A stretch of 64,000 nt of DNA from Candidatus Intricatilinea gracilis. Its GTDB lineage: Bacteria; Pseudomonadota; Gammaproteobacteria; Burkholderiales; Burkholderiaceae_C. A model generated the notes under the pieces. It made no database searches. It was given only the letters and a program-made list of their open reading frames with translations, and had not been told where the DNA came from. The stretch is taken from the NCBI GenBank assembly GCA_016702605.1, contig JADJDQ010000001.1:620001-684000 (forward strand), given 5' to 3'. Positions 42,192 to 50,369 of this stretch are shown in pieces. The translations under genes were made by a program, and so were the position numbers. Every line of letters begins with the position of its first letter. The stretch's first letter is position 1.

Positions 42192-42586
42192 GCGGCACCG
42201 GACTGACCCTGGGCGGCCATTTCACCTACTTCATCACCGTGTTCCTGATGATCGCGGGGCTGTTCATCGTGATGGCGCGCGGCAACCTGATCAAGAACTT
42301 GGTCGGCCTGGGCATCTTCCAGACCTCGGTGTATCTGCTGTACATCGCGCCGGCCAAGCTGGTGGGGGGCACGGCGCCGATCCTCAGCGACGCGTTCACG
42401 GTCTATTCCAATCCGCTGCCTCATGTGCTGATCCTCACGGCCATCGTCGTGGGAGTCGCCACGCTGGCACTCGGCCTGGCGCTGGTGGTACGCATCCGCG
42501 AGGCCTACGACAGCATCGAGGAAGACGACATCCTGGGCATGGACATGGAACCAGGCCGCGCGCACCAACCAAACGACAAAGAATGA
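42188..42586 (+). CDS. mrpC: Mrp antiporter subunit C (NuoK-like)
   Basis: A 132-residue, three-helix subunit homologous to NuoK of complex I. GNLIKNLVGLGIFQTSVYLL is the conserved second-helix block and NPLPHVLILTAIVVGVAT the 'P..L.LTAIV' third-helix signature shared with NuoK/MnhC. It has a longer acidic C-terminal tail (EEDDILGMDMEPGRAHQ) than NuoK. Overlaps mrpD by 4 bases. Confidence 0.93.
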   Translation: MSGTGLTLGGHFTYFITVFLMIAGLFIVMARGNLIKNLVGLGIFQTSVYLLYIAPAKLVGGTAPILSDAFTVYSNPLPHVLILTAIVVGVATLALGLALVVRIREAYDSIEEDDILGMDMEPGRAHQPNDKE

Positions 42587-44067
42587 GCCTGGCTGCGCAT
42601 CTGCCTGCATTGCAGGTCGTGATTCCCTTGCTCGCTGCGCCGCTGACGGTGCTGCTGCGGCGTCGCGCCTATGCGTTCATTCTGGCGCTGGCCGCCAGCT
42701 GGGCCGCACTGGCCATCGCCGTGCTGCTGTGGCTGCAGGTGGCGGATGGCGGCACGATCTCGTACGCCATTGGCAACTGGCCGCCACCGTGGGGCATCGA
42801 ATACCGCGTCGACAGGCTCAGTGCCTTCGTGCTGGTGCTGGTGGCTGGCATCGCCGCCGTGGTGCTGCCCTACAGCCGAGCCAGCATCGAGGCAGAAATC
42901 TCGTCGCAGCAACACTACCTGTTCTACACGATGTTCCTGCTGGGCCTGGCCGGGCTGCTGGGCATCACGATCACCGGTGACGCGTTCAACATCTTCGTGT
43001 TTCTCGAGGTCTCGTCGCTTTCCACGTACGTGTTGATCGCGCTGGGCCGCGACCGCCGTGCACTGATGGCCTCGTACCAGTACCTGATCATGGGCACGAT
43101 CGGCGCCACCTTCATCGTCATCGGCATCGGCTTGTTGTACCTGATGACGGGCACGCTGAACCTGGCCGACATGGGCCGGCGTATCGCCACCGTGCAGGGC
43201 TCGCGACCCGTGCTGGCGGCGCTGGCCTTCATCACCGTGGGTGTCTCGCTGAAGCTGGCGTTGTTCCCGCTTCATCAGTGGCTGCCCAACGCCTACACCT
43301 ACGCACCGTCGGCGGTGGCGTCGTTCCTGGCCGCCACGGCCACCAAGGTGGCGGTGTACGTGCTGCTGCGTTTCTATTTCTCGGTGTTCGGCGAGTCGGC
43401 CGTGTTTGCCAAGCTGCCCATGCAGGAGATGCTGCTGCTGCTCGCACTGGCGGGCATGTTCGTGGCATCGACGATCGCCATATTCCAGACCGACCTGAAA
43501 CGCCTGTTCGCCTATTCGAGCGTCGGCCAGATCGGTTACATCATCCTGGGCCTGTCGTTCGGTTCGGTGTCGGGGCTCACCGCCACCACCCTTCATCTGT
43601 TCAACCACGGCGTCACCAAGGGGGCCATCTTCCTGTTGCTCGGCGGTGTGGCGCTGGTGATGGGCGGCACCAGCCTGGCGCGTATCCAGGGTCTGGGCAA
43701 ACGGATGCCGCTGACGAGTTTCGGCATCGTGCTGTGCGGGCTCTCGCTGGTCGGTGTGCCGGGCACGGCCGGCTTCGTCAGCAAGTGGTACCTGATCCTG
43801 GCTGCACTCGAAAATGGCCAGTGGTGGCTGGTGTTCCTGATCCTGGCGTCGTCGTTGCTTGCCGCAGCCTATGTGTGGCGCTTCGTCGAGGCTGCCTACT
43901 TTCGTGAACCGCGGCAGGACACGGCCGGCGGCGCCCGCCTGCCCCTGAGCATGGCGCTGCCCGCGGGGCTGCTGGTGGCCGCCACCGTGTATTTCGGGCT
44001 CGACACCTCGTTCACCGTGGGCTCGGCCGCGCCGGCCGCAGCCGAGATGCTGGGGGGGGCACGCTGA
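42583..44067 (+). CDS. mrpD: Mrp antiporter subunit D (first NuoL/M/N-type subunit)
   Basis: A 494-residue proton-translocating membrane protein with about 14 helices. The proton-conducting family block is visible: FPLHQWLPNAYTYAPSAVAS, with a lysine further on in the TKVAVYVLL helix and TDLKRLFAYSSVGQIGYI. An acidic FLEVSSLSTYVLIALG gives the conserved Glu. It starts 4 bases within mrpC and its stop overlaps the next ATG (TGATG). The best match to classical MrpD among the three large subunits here is inferred from position. Confidence 0.88.
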   Translation: MSLAAHLPALQVVIPLLAAPLTVLLRRRAYAFILALAASWAALAIAVLLWLQVADGGTISYAIGNWPPPWGIEYRVDRLSAFVLVLVAGIAAVVLPYSRASIEAEISSQQHYLFYTMFLLGLAGLLGITITGDAFNIFVFLEVSSLSTYVLIALGRDRRALMASYQYLIMGTIGATFIVIGIGLLYLMTGTLNLADMGRRIATVQGSRPVLAALAFITVGVSLKLALFPLHQWLPNAYTYAPSAVASFLAATATKVAVYVLLRFYFSVFGESAVFAKLPMQEMLLLLALAGMFVASTIAIFQTDLKRLFAYSSVGQIGYIILGLSFGSVSGLTATTLHLFNHGVTKGAIFLLLGGVALVMGGTSLARIQGLGKRMPLTSFGIVLCGLSLVGVPGTAGFVSKWYLILAALENGQWWLVFLILASSLLAAAYVWRFVEAAYFREPRQDTAGGARLPLSMALPAGLLVAATVYFGLDTSFTVGSAAPAAAEMLGGAR

Positions 44068-45560
44068 TGCTTGCACCCGAACACGCGATCGCGCTGGCAC
44101 TGGCCATCCCGGCCATCGGCGCTGCACTCATCTCGATGGCCGGGCGGGCGCCCAACCTGCGCGAGTCCATCACGCTGCTCACCGCCGTCGCGCTGCTGGG
44201 CTGTGTCGTGACGTTGCTGCCCCTGGTGAGCGGCGGCGCCCGCCCCTCACTCACCTTGTTCACCCTGCTGCCGGGGCTGCAGATTGCCTTCACGGTCGAG
44301 CCGCTGGGCATGTTGTTCGCCCTCATTGCCTCGGGCCTGTGGATCGTCAATTCGCTGTATTCGATCGGCTACATGCGTGGCAACGGTGAGTCGAACCAGA
44401 CCCGCTTCTACGTCTGCTTCGCACTCGCCCTGGCGGCCACGATGGGCATCGCCTTTGCCGGCAATTTCTTCACGCTGTTCGTCTTCTACGAACTGCTGAC
44501 ACTCATCACCTTCCCGCTCGTGACCCACCAGGGCACCGACGCCGCCCGCAAGGGCGGACGTGTCTACCTCGGCATCCTGATGGGCACGTCCATCGCCTTC
44601 CTGCTGCCGGCGCTGGTGTTCGTCTGGTACGTGGCCGGCACGACCGACTTCGTGGCCGGAGGCATCCTCACCGGCAAGCTGGGGCACGCGGGCCTGGCGG
44701 GCCTGCTGGCGTTGTGCATGTTCGGCATCGGCAAGGCGGCGCTGATGCCGTTTCACCGCTGGTTGCCAGCGGCGATGGTGGCGCCTACCCCCGTGTCGGC
44801 CCTGCTGCATGCGGTGGCGGTGGTGAAGGCCGGTGTGTTCAGCGTCGTGAAGGTGATCGTCTACATCTTCGGTGTCGACAACCTGGCCGGCGCCGGCATC
44901 GGCGGTGCGGCCGACTGGCTGGTGGTGGTGGCAGGTTTCACCATCGTGGCCGCATCGGTGATTGCGCTCGGTGCCGACAACCTCAAGCGCCGGCTGGCCT
45001 ATTCCACCGTCAGTCAGCTGTCGTATGTGGTGATGGCCGCAGCCGTGCTGGCGCCGCTGTCGCTGGTCGGCGCCGTATTGCATATTGCCGCACACGCGGT
45101 GGGCAAGATCACGCTGTTCTTCGCGGCCGGCGCCATCTACACCGCCGCCCACAAGACCGAGGTCAGCCAGCTCGACGGCATCGGCCGGCGCATGCCGTGG
45201 ACGATGGGCGCATTTGCCATTGCGGCGCTGTCGATGATCGGCCTGCCGCCCGCGGCAGGTTTCGTCTCCAAGTGGTACATGTTGTCGGGTGCGATGGCCG
45301 CGCAGCACTGGCTGGCGGTGGGTGTCATCGTCGTCAGCACCCTGCTCAACGCGGGCTACTTCCTGCCCATCGTGTACCGCGCCTTCTTCGTCGCCCCCCC
45401 CGAACACGACCATGGGGGCGACCACGGACACGACCACCCGCACGGCGAGGCGCCGCTGCTGATGGTGCTGGCGCTGTGCGCCACCGCCGCGGCCACGGTG
45501 CTGCTGTTCTTCCTGCCTGATGTGCCGCTCGCGCTGGCCCGCCAGACCATCGGCCTGTGA
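44067..45560 (+). CDS. Second NuoL/M/N-type antiporter subunit
   Basis: A 497-residue polytopic protein of the same family as its neighbour. Key blocks are FVFYELLTLITFPLVTHQGTD with Glu, MPFHRWLPAAMVAPTPVSAL with the following HAVAVVKAGV lysine, and DNLKRRLAYSTVSQLSYVVM. A His/Asp-rich loop (EHDHGGDHGHDHPHGE) before the last helix is unusual and might bind metal. Standard seven-gene Mrp operons have only MrpA and MrpD as large subunits, so this third one is extra. Confidence 0.85.
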   Translation: MLAPEHAIALALAIPAIGAALISMAGRAPNLRESITLLTAVALLGCVVTLLPLVSGGARPSLTLFTLLPGLQIAFTVEPLGMLFALIASGLWIVNSLYSIGYMRGNGESNQTRFYVCFALALAATMGIAFAGNFFTLFVFYELLTLITFPLVTHQGTDAARKGGRVYLGILMGTSIAFLLPALVFVWYVAGTTDFVAGGILTGKLGHAGLAGLLALCMFGIGKAALMPFHRWLPAAMVAPTPVSALLHAVAVVKAGVFSVVKVIVYIFGVDNLAGAGIGGAADWLVVVAGFTIVAASVIALGADNLKRRLAYSTVSQLSYVVMAAAVLAPLSLVGAVLHIAAHAVGKITLFFAAGAIYTAAHKTEVSQLDGIGRRMPWTMGAFAIAALSMIGLPPAAGFVSKWYMLSGAMAAQHWLAVGVIVVSTLLNAGYFLPIVYRAFFVAPPEHDHGGDHGHDHPHGEAPLLMVLALCATAAATVLLFFLPDVPLALARQTIGL

Positions 45561-45581
45561 TCGGCGCCTGGAGTCACGATC

Positions 45582-45863
45582 ATGAACACAAAGACCGAGC
45601 CGCCCGCACTTGCCGAGTCAGGCCATTGGCTGGACCAACCGCGCAATGTCGAGCGCCTGTGGCGCGGCTTTCTCGTCGTGCTGGCGCTCACGGTGCTGGC
45701 CGAGCTGGTGGTGCAGCTGCACCCGCACTTCGAGATCGAATCGGTATTCGGCTTCAGCGCCTGGTTCGGGTTCATGACCTGCACCGCCATGATCGGTGTC
45801 GCCAAGGCCCTGGCTCTGGTGCTCAAGCGGCCCGACACCTACTACGGCAAACGCGATGACTGA
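45582..45863 (+). CDS. Small two-helix membrane protein of the antiporter operon
   Basis: A 93-residue protein I do not recognise. It has a polar N-terminus with LDQPRNVERLWRGFLVVLAL, one helix at about 32-48, a short HPHFEIESVFGF loop, a second helix at about 60-80 (AWFGFMTCTAMIGVAKALAL), and a tail RPDTYYGKRDD. The stop overlaps the next ATG, so it is translated with the antiporter. It is probably an accessory subunit specific to this type of Mrp-like operon. Confidence 0.75.
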   Translation: MNTKTEPPALAESGHWLDQPRNVERLWRGFLVVLALTVLAELVVQLHPHFEIESVFGFSAWFGFMTCTAMIGVAKALALVLKRPDTYYGKRDD

Positions 45864-47553
45864 GCCGACCTTTCAGGCGGTGATGCACCCCGCGCTGGTG
45901 CTGATCGTCGGCGCCTTGCTGTTGCCGCTGCTGCGCGGCAACCTGCGGTCTGCTGCGATCGTCGGGCTTCCGCTGGTCGCGCTGGCGCTGGTCTGGCAGG
46001 TGCCGGACGGGCCGGTCTGGCAGGCCAGGTTTCTCGACTACACCATCACGCCGCTGCAGGGCGACAAACTGTCGCGCCTGTTTGCGACCATCTTCGCGCT
46101 GATGGCCGCCGGTGGTGGCCTGTTTGCGCTCGGGCAGAAAAGTCGTGTCGAGGTGCCGGCGGCCTTTGTCTACGCGGGATCTGCCATGGGTGTCGCGCTG
46201 GCCGGCGACCTGATCACGGTATTTGCCTTCTGGGAACTGATGGCCGTGGGGTCGACGCTGGTGCTGTGGAGCCAGGGCAAGGACACGTCCTACCGTGCGG
46301 CGCGGCGCTACGTGATGATCCACCTGCTGGGCGGTGTGGTGCTGTTTGCGGGCGTCACGGGCCACATCACGCAGACCGGCAGCGTCGCCTTCACCCGCAT
46401 GGCGCCCGAGTCGATCGCGCAGTGGCTGATCCTGATCGGCTTTCTCATCAACGCCGGCGCGCCGCCGCTGTCTGCCTGGCTGCCCGACGCCTACCCCGAG
46501 GCGTCGTGGAGCGGCACCGTCTTCCTGTCGGCCTTCACCACCAAGACCGCGGTCTACGTGCTGATCCGCGGTTTCCCGGGCACCGAACTGCTGATCTGGG
46601 TCGGCCTGTTCATGGTGTTCTACGGCATCGTCTATGCGCTGCTCGAGAACGACATGCGGCGCATCCTGGCCTACTCCATCGTCAACCAGGTCGGCTTCAT
46701 GATCGCCGGCATCGGCATCGGCACCGAGATGGCGCTCAACGGCGCTGCGGCACACGCCTTCACCCACATCATCTACAAGGCACTGCTGCTGATGTCAGCC
46801 GGATCGGTGCTGATGATGACCGGCCGGCGCAAGTGCTCCGAGCTCGGCGGGTTGTTCCACACCATGCCCCTCACCACCGTGTGCGGCACGATCGGCGCAC
46901 TGGCGATCTCGTCGTTTCCGCTCACATCGGGGTTTGTCTCGAAATCGATGGTCTCGCAGGCGGCTGCCGATGGCCACCTGTTGACGGTCTGGCTGCTGCT
47001 GACGGCAGCCTCTGCGGGGGTGTTCCTGCATGCCGGCATCAAGTTCCCGTGGTTCGTGTTCTTCCAGAAGGACTCGGGGCTGCGCCCGGCCGAACCACCA
47101 GCGAGCATGCGCTGGGCGATGATCCTGTTTGCCTTCCTGTGCATCGCGCTGGGGGTGTGGGCCGAGCCGCTGTACACACTGCTGCCCTACGCGGTGCAGT
47201 ACCAGCCGTATACCTGGGCGCATGTGCTGACACAGGTCCAGCTGCTGCTGTTCTCGGGCCTGGCGTTTTTCGTGATGCTGCCTTTCCTCAAGCGCACCTT
47301 GACGATCACCCTGGACACCGACTGGGTGTGGCGCAGGGTCCTGCCGGCAGCCTGGCGGCAGCTGGCCGGGGGCTTCGATGTCGCGCGACGTGGCCTGCTA
47401 CGCCAAGGTGGTCGGGCCGGGGCCGGCCTGATGGCCGCTGTCGGCCGCTACGCAGGCGCGGACACTCGACTGGCCCGCACCTGGTCGACACGTGCGATGG
47501 CGTTGTCGGTGCTGATCCTGCTGCTCGGCTACCTGGTGCTGTACTACACCTGA
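45856..47553 (+). CDS. Third NuoL/M/N-type antiporter subunit (MrpA/MrpD-like)
   Basis: A 565-residue polytopic protein. ATG at 45856 overlaps the preceding stop; the frame open from 45796 is ignored. Family blocks: FAFWELMAVGSTLVLWSQGK with Glu, LSAWLPDAYPEASWSGTVFL and the TKTAVYVLI lysine helix, NDMRRILAYSIVNQVGFMI, and HAFTHIIYKALLLMSAGSVL. The long C-terminal extension after residue 460 has an extra helix at the end (ALSVLILLLGYLVLYY). The last gene of the operon, it ends 16 bases before the convergent gspE-like stop. Confidence 0.87.
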   Translation: MTEPTFQAVMHPALVLIVGALLLPLLRGNLRSAAIVGLPLVALALVWQVPDGPVWQARFLDYTITPLQGDKLSRLFATIFALMAAGGGLFALGQKSRVEVPAAFVYAGSAMGVALAGDLITVFAFWELMAVGSTLVLWSQGKDTSYRAARRYVMIHLLGGVVLFAGVTGHITQTGSVAFTRMAPESIAQWLILIGFLINAGAPPLSAWLPDAYPEASWSGTVFLSAFTTKTAVYVLIRGFPGTELLIWVGLFMVFYGIVYALLENDMRRILAYSIVNQVGFMIAGIGIGTEMALNGAAAHAFTHIIYKALLLMSAGSVLMMTGRRKCSELGGLFHTMPLTTVCGTIGALAISSFPLTSGFVSKSMVSQAAADGHLLTVWLLLTAASAGVFLHAGIKFPWFVFFQKDSGLRPAEPPASMRWAMILFAFLCIALGVWAEPLYTLLPYAVQYQPYTWAHVLTQVQLLLFSGLAFFVMLPFLKRTLTITLDTDWVWRRVLPAAWRQLAGGFDVARRGLLRQGGRAGAGLMAAVGRYAGADTRLARTWSTRAMALSVLILLLGYLVLYYT

Positions 47554-47569
47554 CCCGGTCGCCCGGGCG

Positions 47570-48760
47570 TCACACATTGCTGGTAGCGCGGACTTCCTCG
47601 ATGGAGGTGTGGCCGGCCAGCACCTTGTCGATGCCGTTCTGGCGCAGGGTGCGCATGCCTTCGCGCAGGGCCACCTGGTAGAGGGTGTCGGCGGTGGCGC
47701 CGGTCTGGATCTGGTGGCGCAGTTCGCGGCTGGTGACCATCAGTTCGTGCAGGCCGGTGCGGCCCTTGTAGCCGCTGTTGCCGCAGTGCGGGCAGCCGGG
47801 GCTGCTGTAGACGAGCAGCTTGCCGTCGCGCCCGTGGCGGGCGAGCCAGCCTTGGTAGACGTCGTCGCGGGTTTCGGGCGGCGCGGCTTCGTCGCCGTAG
47901 GCGTGCAGGTGGTCGGCGAGCAGTTCGTCGACTTCGTCCTTGGTCGCCGGGCGGCTGGTGCGGCAGGCCAGGCACAGGCGGCGCACCAGGCGCTGGGCGA
48001 GCACGGCCAGCAGCGAGTCGGCAAAGTTGAAGGGGTCCATGCCCATGTCGAGCAGGCGGGTGACCGTCTCGGGCGCGCCCTTGGTGTGCAGGGTGCTCAG
48101 CACCAGGTGGCCGGTGAGGGAGGCCTCGATGGCAATCTGCGCGGTCTCGCGGTCGCGGATTTCGCCGAGCATGATGACGTCGGGGTCGGCGCGCAGCAGG
48201 GCGCGCAGGGCCATGGCGAAGGTCCAGCCGATGCGGGCGTTGACCTGCACCTGGCGCAGCCCGGGCTGGGTGATCTCGATGGGGTCTTCGACCGTCCAGA
48301 TCTTGCGTTCGGGCACGTTGATGTAGCTGAGCGCCGAGTGCAGCGTGGTGGTCTTGCCCGAGCCGGTGGGGCCGACACACAGCACCAGGCCGTAGGGGCG
48401 CTCGACCGCCAGCTTGAACTGCGCCAGGTTGCGCTCGGACATCTCGAGTCGGCCCAGCGGCATGGGGCGTGCGCTGGTGAGGATGCGCATCACCACGTCT
48501 TCGAGCCCGCCGTAGGTGGGGATGGTGGCCACCCGCAGCTCGATGCGGTGCTGGGGCGAGAACTTGGCAAAGTTGATCTTGCCGTCTTGCGCCTTGCGTT
48601 TCTCGCTGATGTCGAGGTCGCACATCACCTTGATGCGCCCGATGATGGCGCCGCGGTAGTTGGACGGCAGCTCGAGGTAGGTGTGCAGCACACCGTCCTT
48701 GCGGAAACGCACGCGCACCTTCTCGTTGCCGGGCGAACTCTCGATGTGGATGTCCGACAC
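47570..48760 (-). CDS. GspE/PilB-type secretion ATPase, C-terminal part (frameshift separates it from its N-terminus)
   Basis: Motor domain of a type II secretion/type IV pilus-type hexameric ATPase. Visible are VSDIHIESSPGNEKVRVRFR (N2 domain), Walker A GPTGSGKTTT, the Asp box region MALRALLRADPDVIMLGEIR (Walker B), a His box TGHLVLSTLHTKGAPE, and the zinc-type cysteines CLACRTS...CPHCGNSG. The part as read starts at GTG 48760 with no ribosome-binding site and must belong with 48625-50322. A 3' copy of it lies at 38819-39224. Convergent with the antiporter operon. Confidence 0.9.
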   Translation of the reverse strand: MSDIHIESSPGNEKVRVRFRKDGVLHTYLELPSNYRGAIIGRIKVMCDLDISEKRKAQDGKINFAKFSPQHRIELRVATIPTYGGLEDVVMRILTSARPMPLGRLEMSERNLAQFKLAVERPYGLVLCVGPTGSGKTTTLHSALSYINVPERKIWTVEDPIEITQPGLRQVQVNARIGWTFAMALRALLRADPDVIMLGEIRDRETAQIAIEASLTGHLVLSTLHTKGAPETVTRLLDMGMDPFNFADSLLAVLAQRLVRRLCLACRTSRPATKDEVDELLADHLHAYGDEAAPPETRDDVYQGWLARHGRDGKLLVYSSPGCPHCGNSGYKGRTGLHELMVTSRELRHQIQTGATADTLYQVALREGMRTLRQNGIDKVLAGHTSIEEVRATSNV

Positions 48761-50322
48761 CCCTCGCTGTGCGCCTGGATGATCATGCGGTCGATCATGC
48801 GCACGAGCAGGTTGTCGGACTGCTCGATGGCCACCGTCTCGTCCTTCACCTCCTTGACGGCGCGGGCGCCTTCGCGCTCGAGCGTGAGCAGCAGGTCGTC
48901 GGTCTTGTCGGTCTCGAACTCGATGGGCAGGGCTGCTTCGGCAGATGCCAGGGCGTCACCGCCCAGCGCACCGATCTTGCCGTAGGCGCCCACGAGTGCG
49001 CTGTCGAGGTTGTTGCAGTGGCCCAGCACCGGCACCACCTTGACGCCGGCCACGAATTCGAGCTCGCGGATCACGGCGTGGCGGTGTTCGACGGCCTGCA
49101 GCGCCACGATGAGGCGGCCGTCGCGCATCAGCAGCGGCATGACACGCAGGCGCTGCGCAATGGTGTAACCCACCTTGCGCAGGGCGTCGACCTCGACCGG
49201 AAAGGTGTCCAGATCGACCAGCGGGAAACCCATGCGCCGCGCCAGCGCCACCCGCAGGTCGGCCTGGGTGACCACGCCCATACGCACCAGCATCTCGCCC
49301 AGCGGCACGCCGCGGTCGGTCTTTTGCTGCGCCAGGGCTTCGCGCAGCTGGCTGTTGTCGATCATGCCCAGCGAGACAAGGGCCTCACCGATTCGGATCA
49401 TGGGCAGCTTGCTCTGGCGATCGAGCGCCTGCAGCAGCTGATCGGCGGTGACGACCTTGCGCGCCACCAGGATCTCGCCCACCTTGAGTGCCCGCAGCTT
49501 GCGCTGCATCTCGAGCGCGCGGTCGACCTGCACGGTCGTGGCGCTGTGCTGGCCCACCAGCACCTCGCCGATGCGCGAGCCCACCTCGAACCGCTCATAC
49601 GCGCAGCGCGGCACGAACAGGCGCTGCACCTTGCCGTCGCTGCCCAGCGGTGGATACAGGAACAGCCCGAACGGCAGCTCGACATGGCCGACCGTCATGC
49701 CGGTGAGCTGGCCGCCGCCCTTGAGGGCCACCTGGTAGATGGCGCTGTCGCGGTGGTTCAGGATGTCGGCATGGGCCTCGCCAGGCTTGGCGGTCTTGGG
49801 TGCGAGCGGCGCGCTGAGCAGCAGCGACTGGAAGTCGTCGAAATGCAGCTGGATGGTGGTGCGCGCCGGCGGTATCTGCAGCACCGCCACTTCCTGATCG
49901 GGCACGAACAGGGTCAGGCGACCGGCGCGTTTGTCACCCTTGGCGCCGACGATCTCGCAAGCCAGTGCTTCGGACTGCAAGGTGGCCGCTGGGTAACACG
50001 CCAGCGCCGGGTTGGGCCACACGAAGCCGTGCACCGCCACATCGGTCTGGTCGGGTGATGAATCGGCGGGCAGGGCGGGCAAGGCCATCGGTGTTGCAGT
50101 GGCTGCGGCCGGGCCGGACGACGAGGTCGGCCCCGTGGGCGCGCCACCTCGTGCGGCCTGGAGAGTCGACCCGGGCGCTGCAACCGGGCCGGCAACCAGG
50201 CCGGCTGGTGTTGCCGCCGGAGGCGGAAGAGCGGCCGGCAGGCCCATCACCTCGGTGTCGACCTGTTCCTCGGGGGTGGGATCTTCGGTGGACCAGTCCA
50301 GGGGGGGGAGTGACTCAACCAT
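48625..50322 (-). CDS. GspE/PilB-type secretion ATPase, N-terminal part (frameshifted at 48761-48764)
   Basis: The ATG at 50322 (AAGGAA upstream) opens MVESLPPLDWSTEDP, then a Pro/Ala/Thr-rich stretch to about residue 105, a domain with FVPDQEVAVLQIPPARTTIQ, and MshEN-like segments (GEMLVRMGVVTQADLRVALA, then RLRVMPLLMRDGRLIVAL). The frame leaves homology after IIQAHSEG at the C-run 48761-48764: one more C there would join SEG to VSDIHIESS. Intact, the protein would be about 917 residues, longer than usual because of the N-terminal extension. No other pilus or type II genes are adjacent. Confidence 0.85.
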   Translation of the reverse strand: MVESLPPLDWSTEDPTPEEQVDTEVMGLPAALPPPAATPAGLVAGPVAAPGSTLQAARGGAPTGPTSSSGPAAATATPMALPALPADSSPDQTDVAVHGFVWPNPALACYPAATLQSEALACEIVGAKGDKRAGRLTLFVPDQEVAVLQIPPARTTIQLHFDDFQSLLLSAPLAPKTAKPGEAHADILNHRDSAIYQVALKGGGQLTGMTVGHVELPFGLFLYPPLGSDGKVQRLFVPRCAYERFEVGSRIGEVLVGQHSATTVQVDRALEMQRKLRALKVGEILVARKVVTADQLLQALDRQSKLPMIRIGEALVSLGMIDNSQLREALAQQKTDRGVPLGEMLVRMGVVTQADLRVALARRMGFPLVDLDTFPVEVDALRKVGYTIAQRLRVMPLLMRDGRLIVALQAVEHRHAVIRELEFVAGVKVVPVLGHCNNLDSALVGAYGKIGALGGDALASAEAALPIEFETDKTDDLLLTLEREGARAVKEVKDETVAIEQSDNLLVRMIDRMIIQAHSEGCRTSTSRVRPATRRCACVSARTVCCTPTSSCRPTTAAPSSGASR

Positions 50323-50369
50323 CTTGTTCCTTGCAAGCGCCTCGTCACCGGCAGACCCGGCGGCAGCGG

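Noticed and set aside
42505..44127. 540-codon minus-strand frame opposite mrpD
   Set aside because: Gln/His/Arg-rich antisense product of a membrane-protein gene with strong GC3 bias.
48758..48770. Programmed frameshift in the gspE-like gene
   Set aside because: No slippery heptamer or structure is evident, and the family does not use recoding; a one-base homopolymer error or mutation explains it better.
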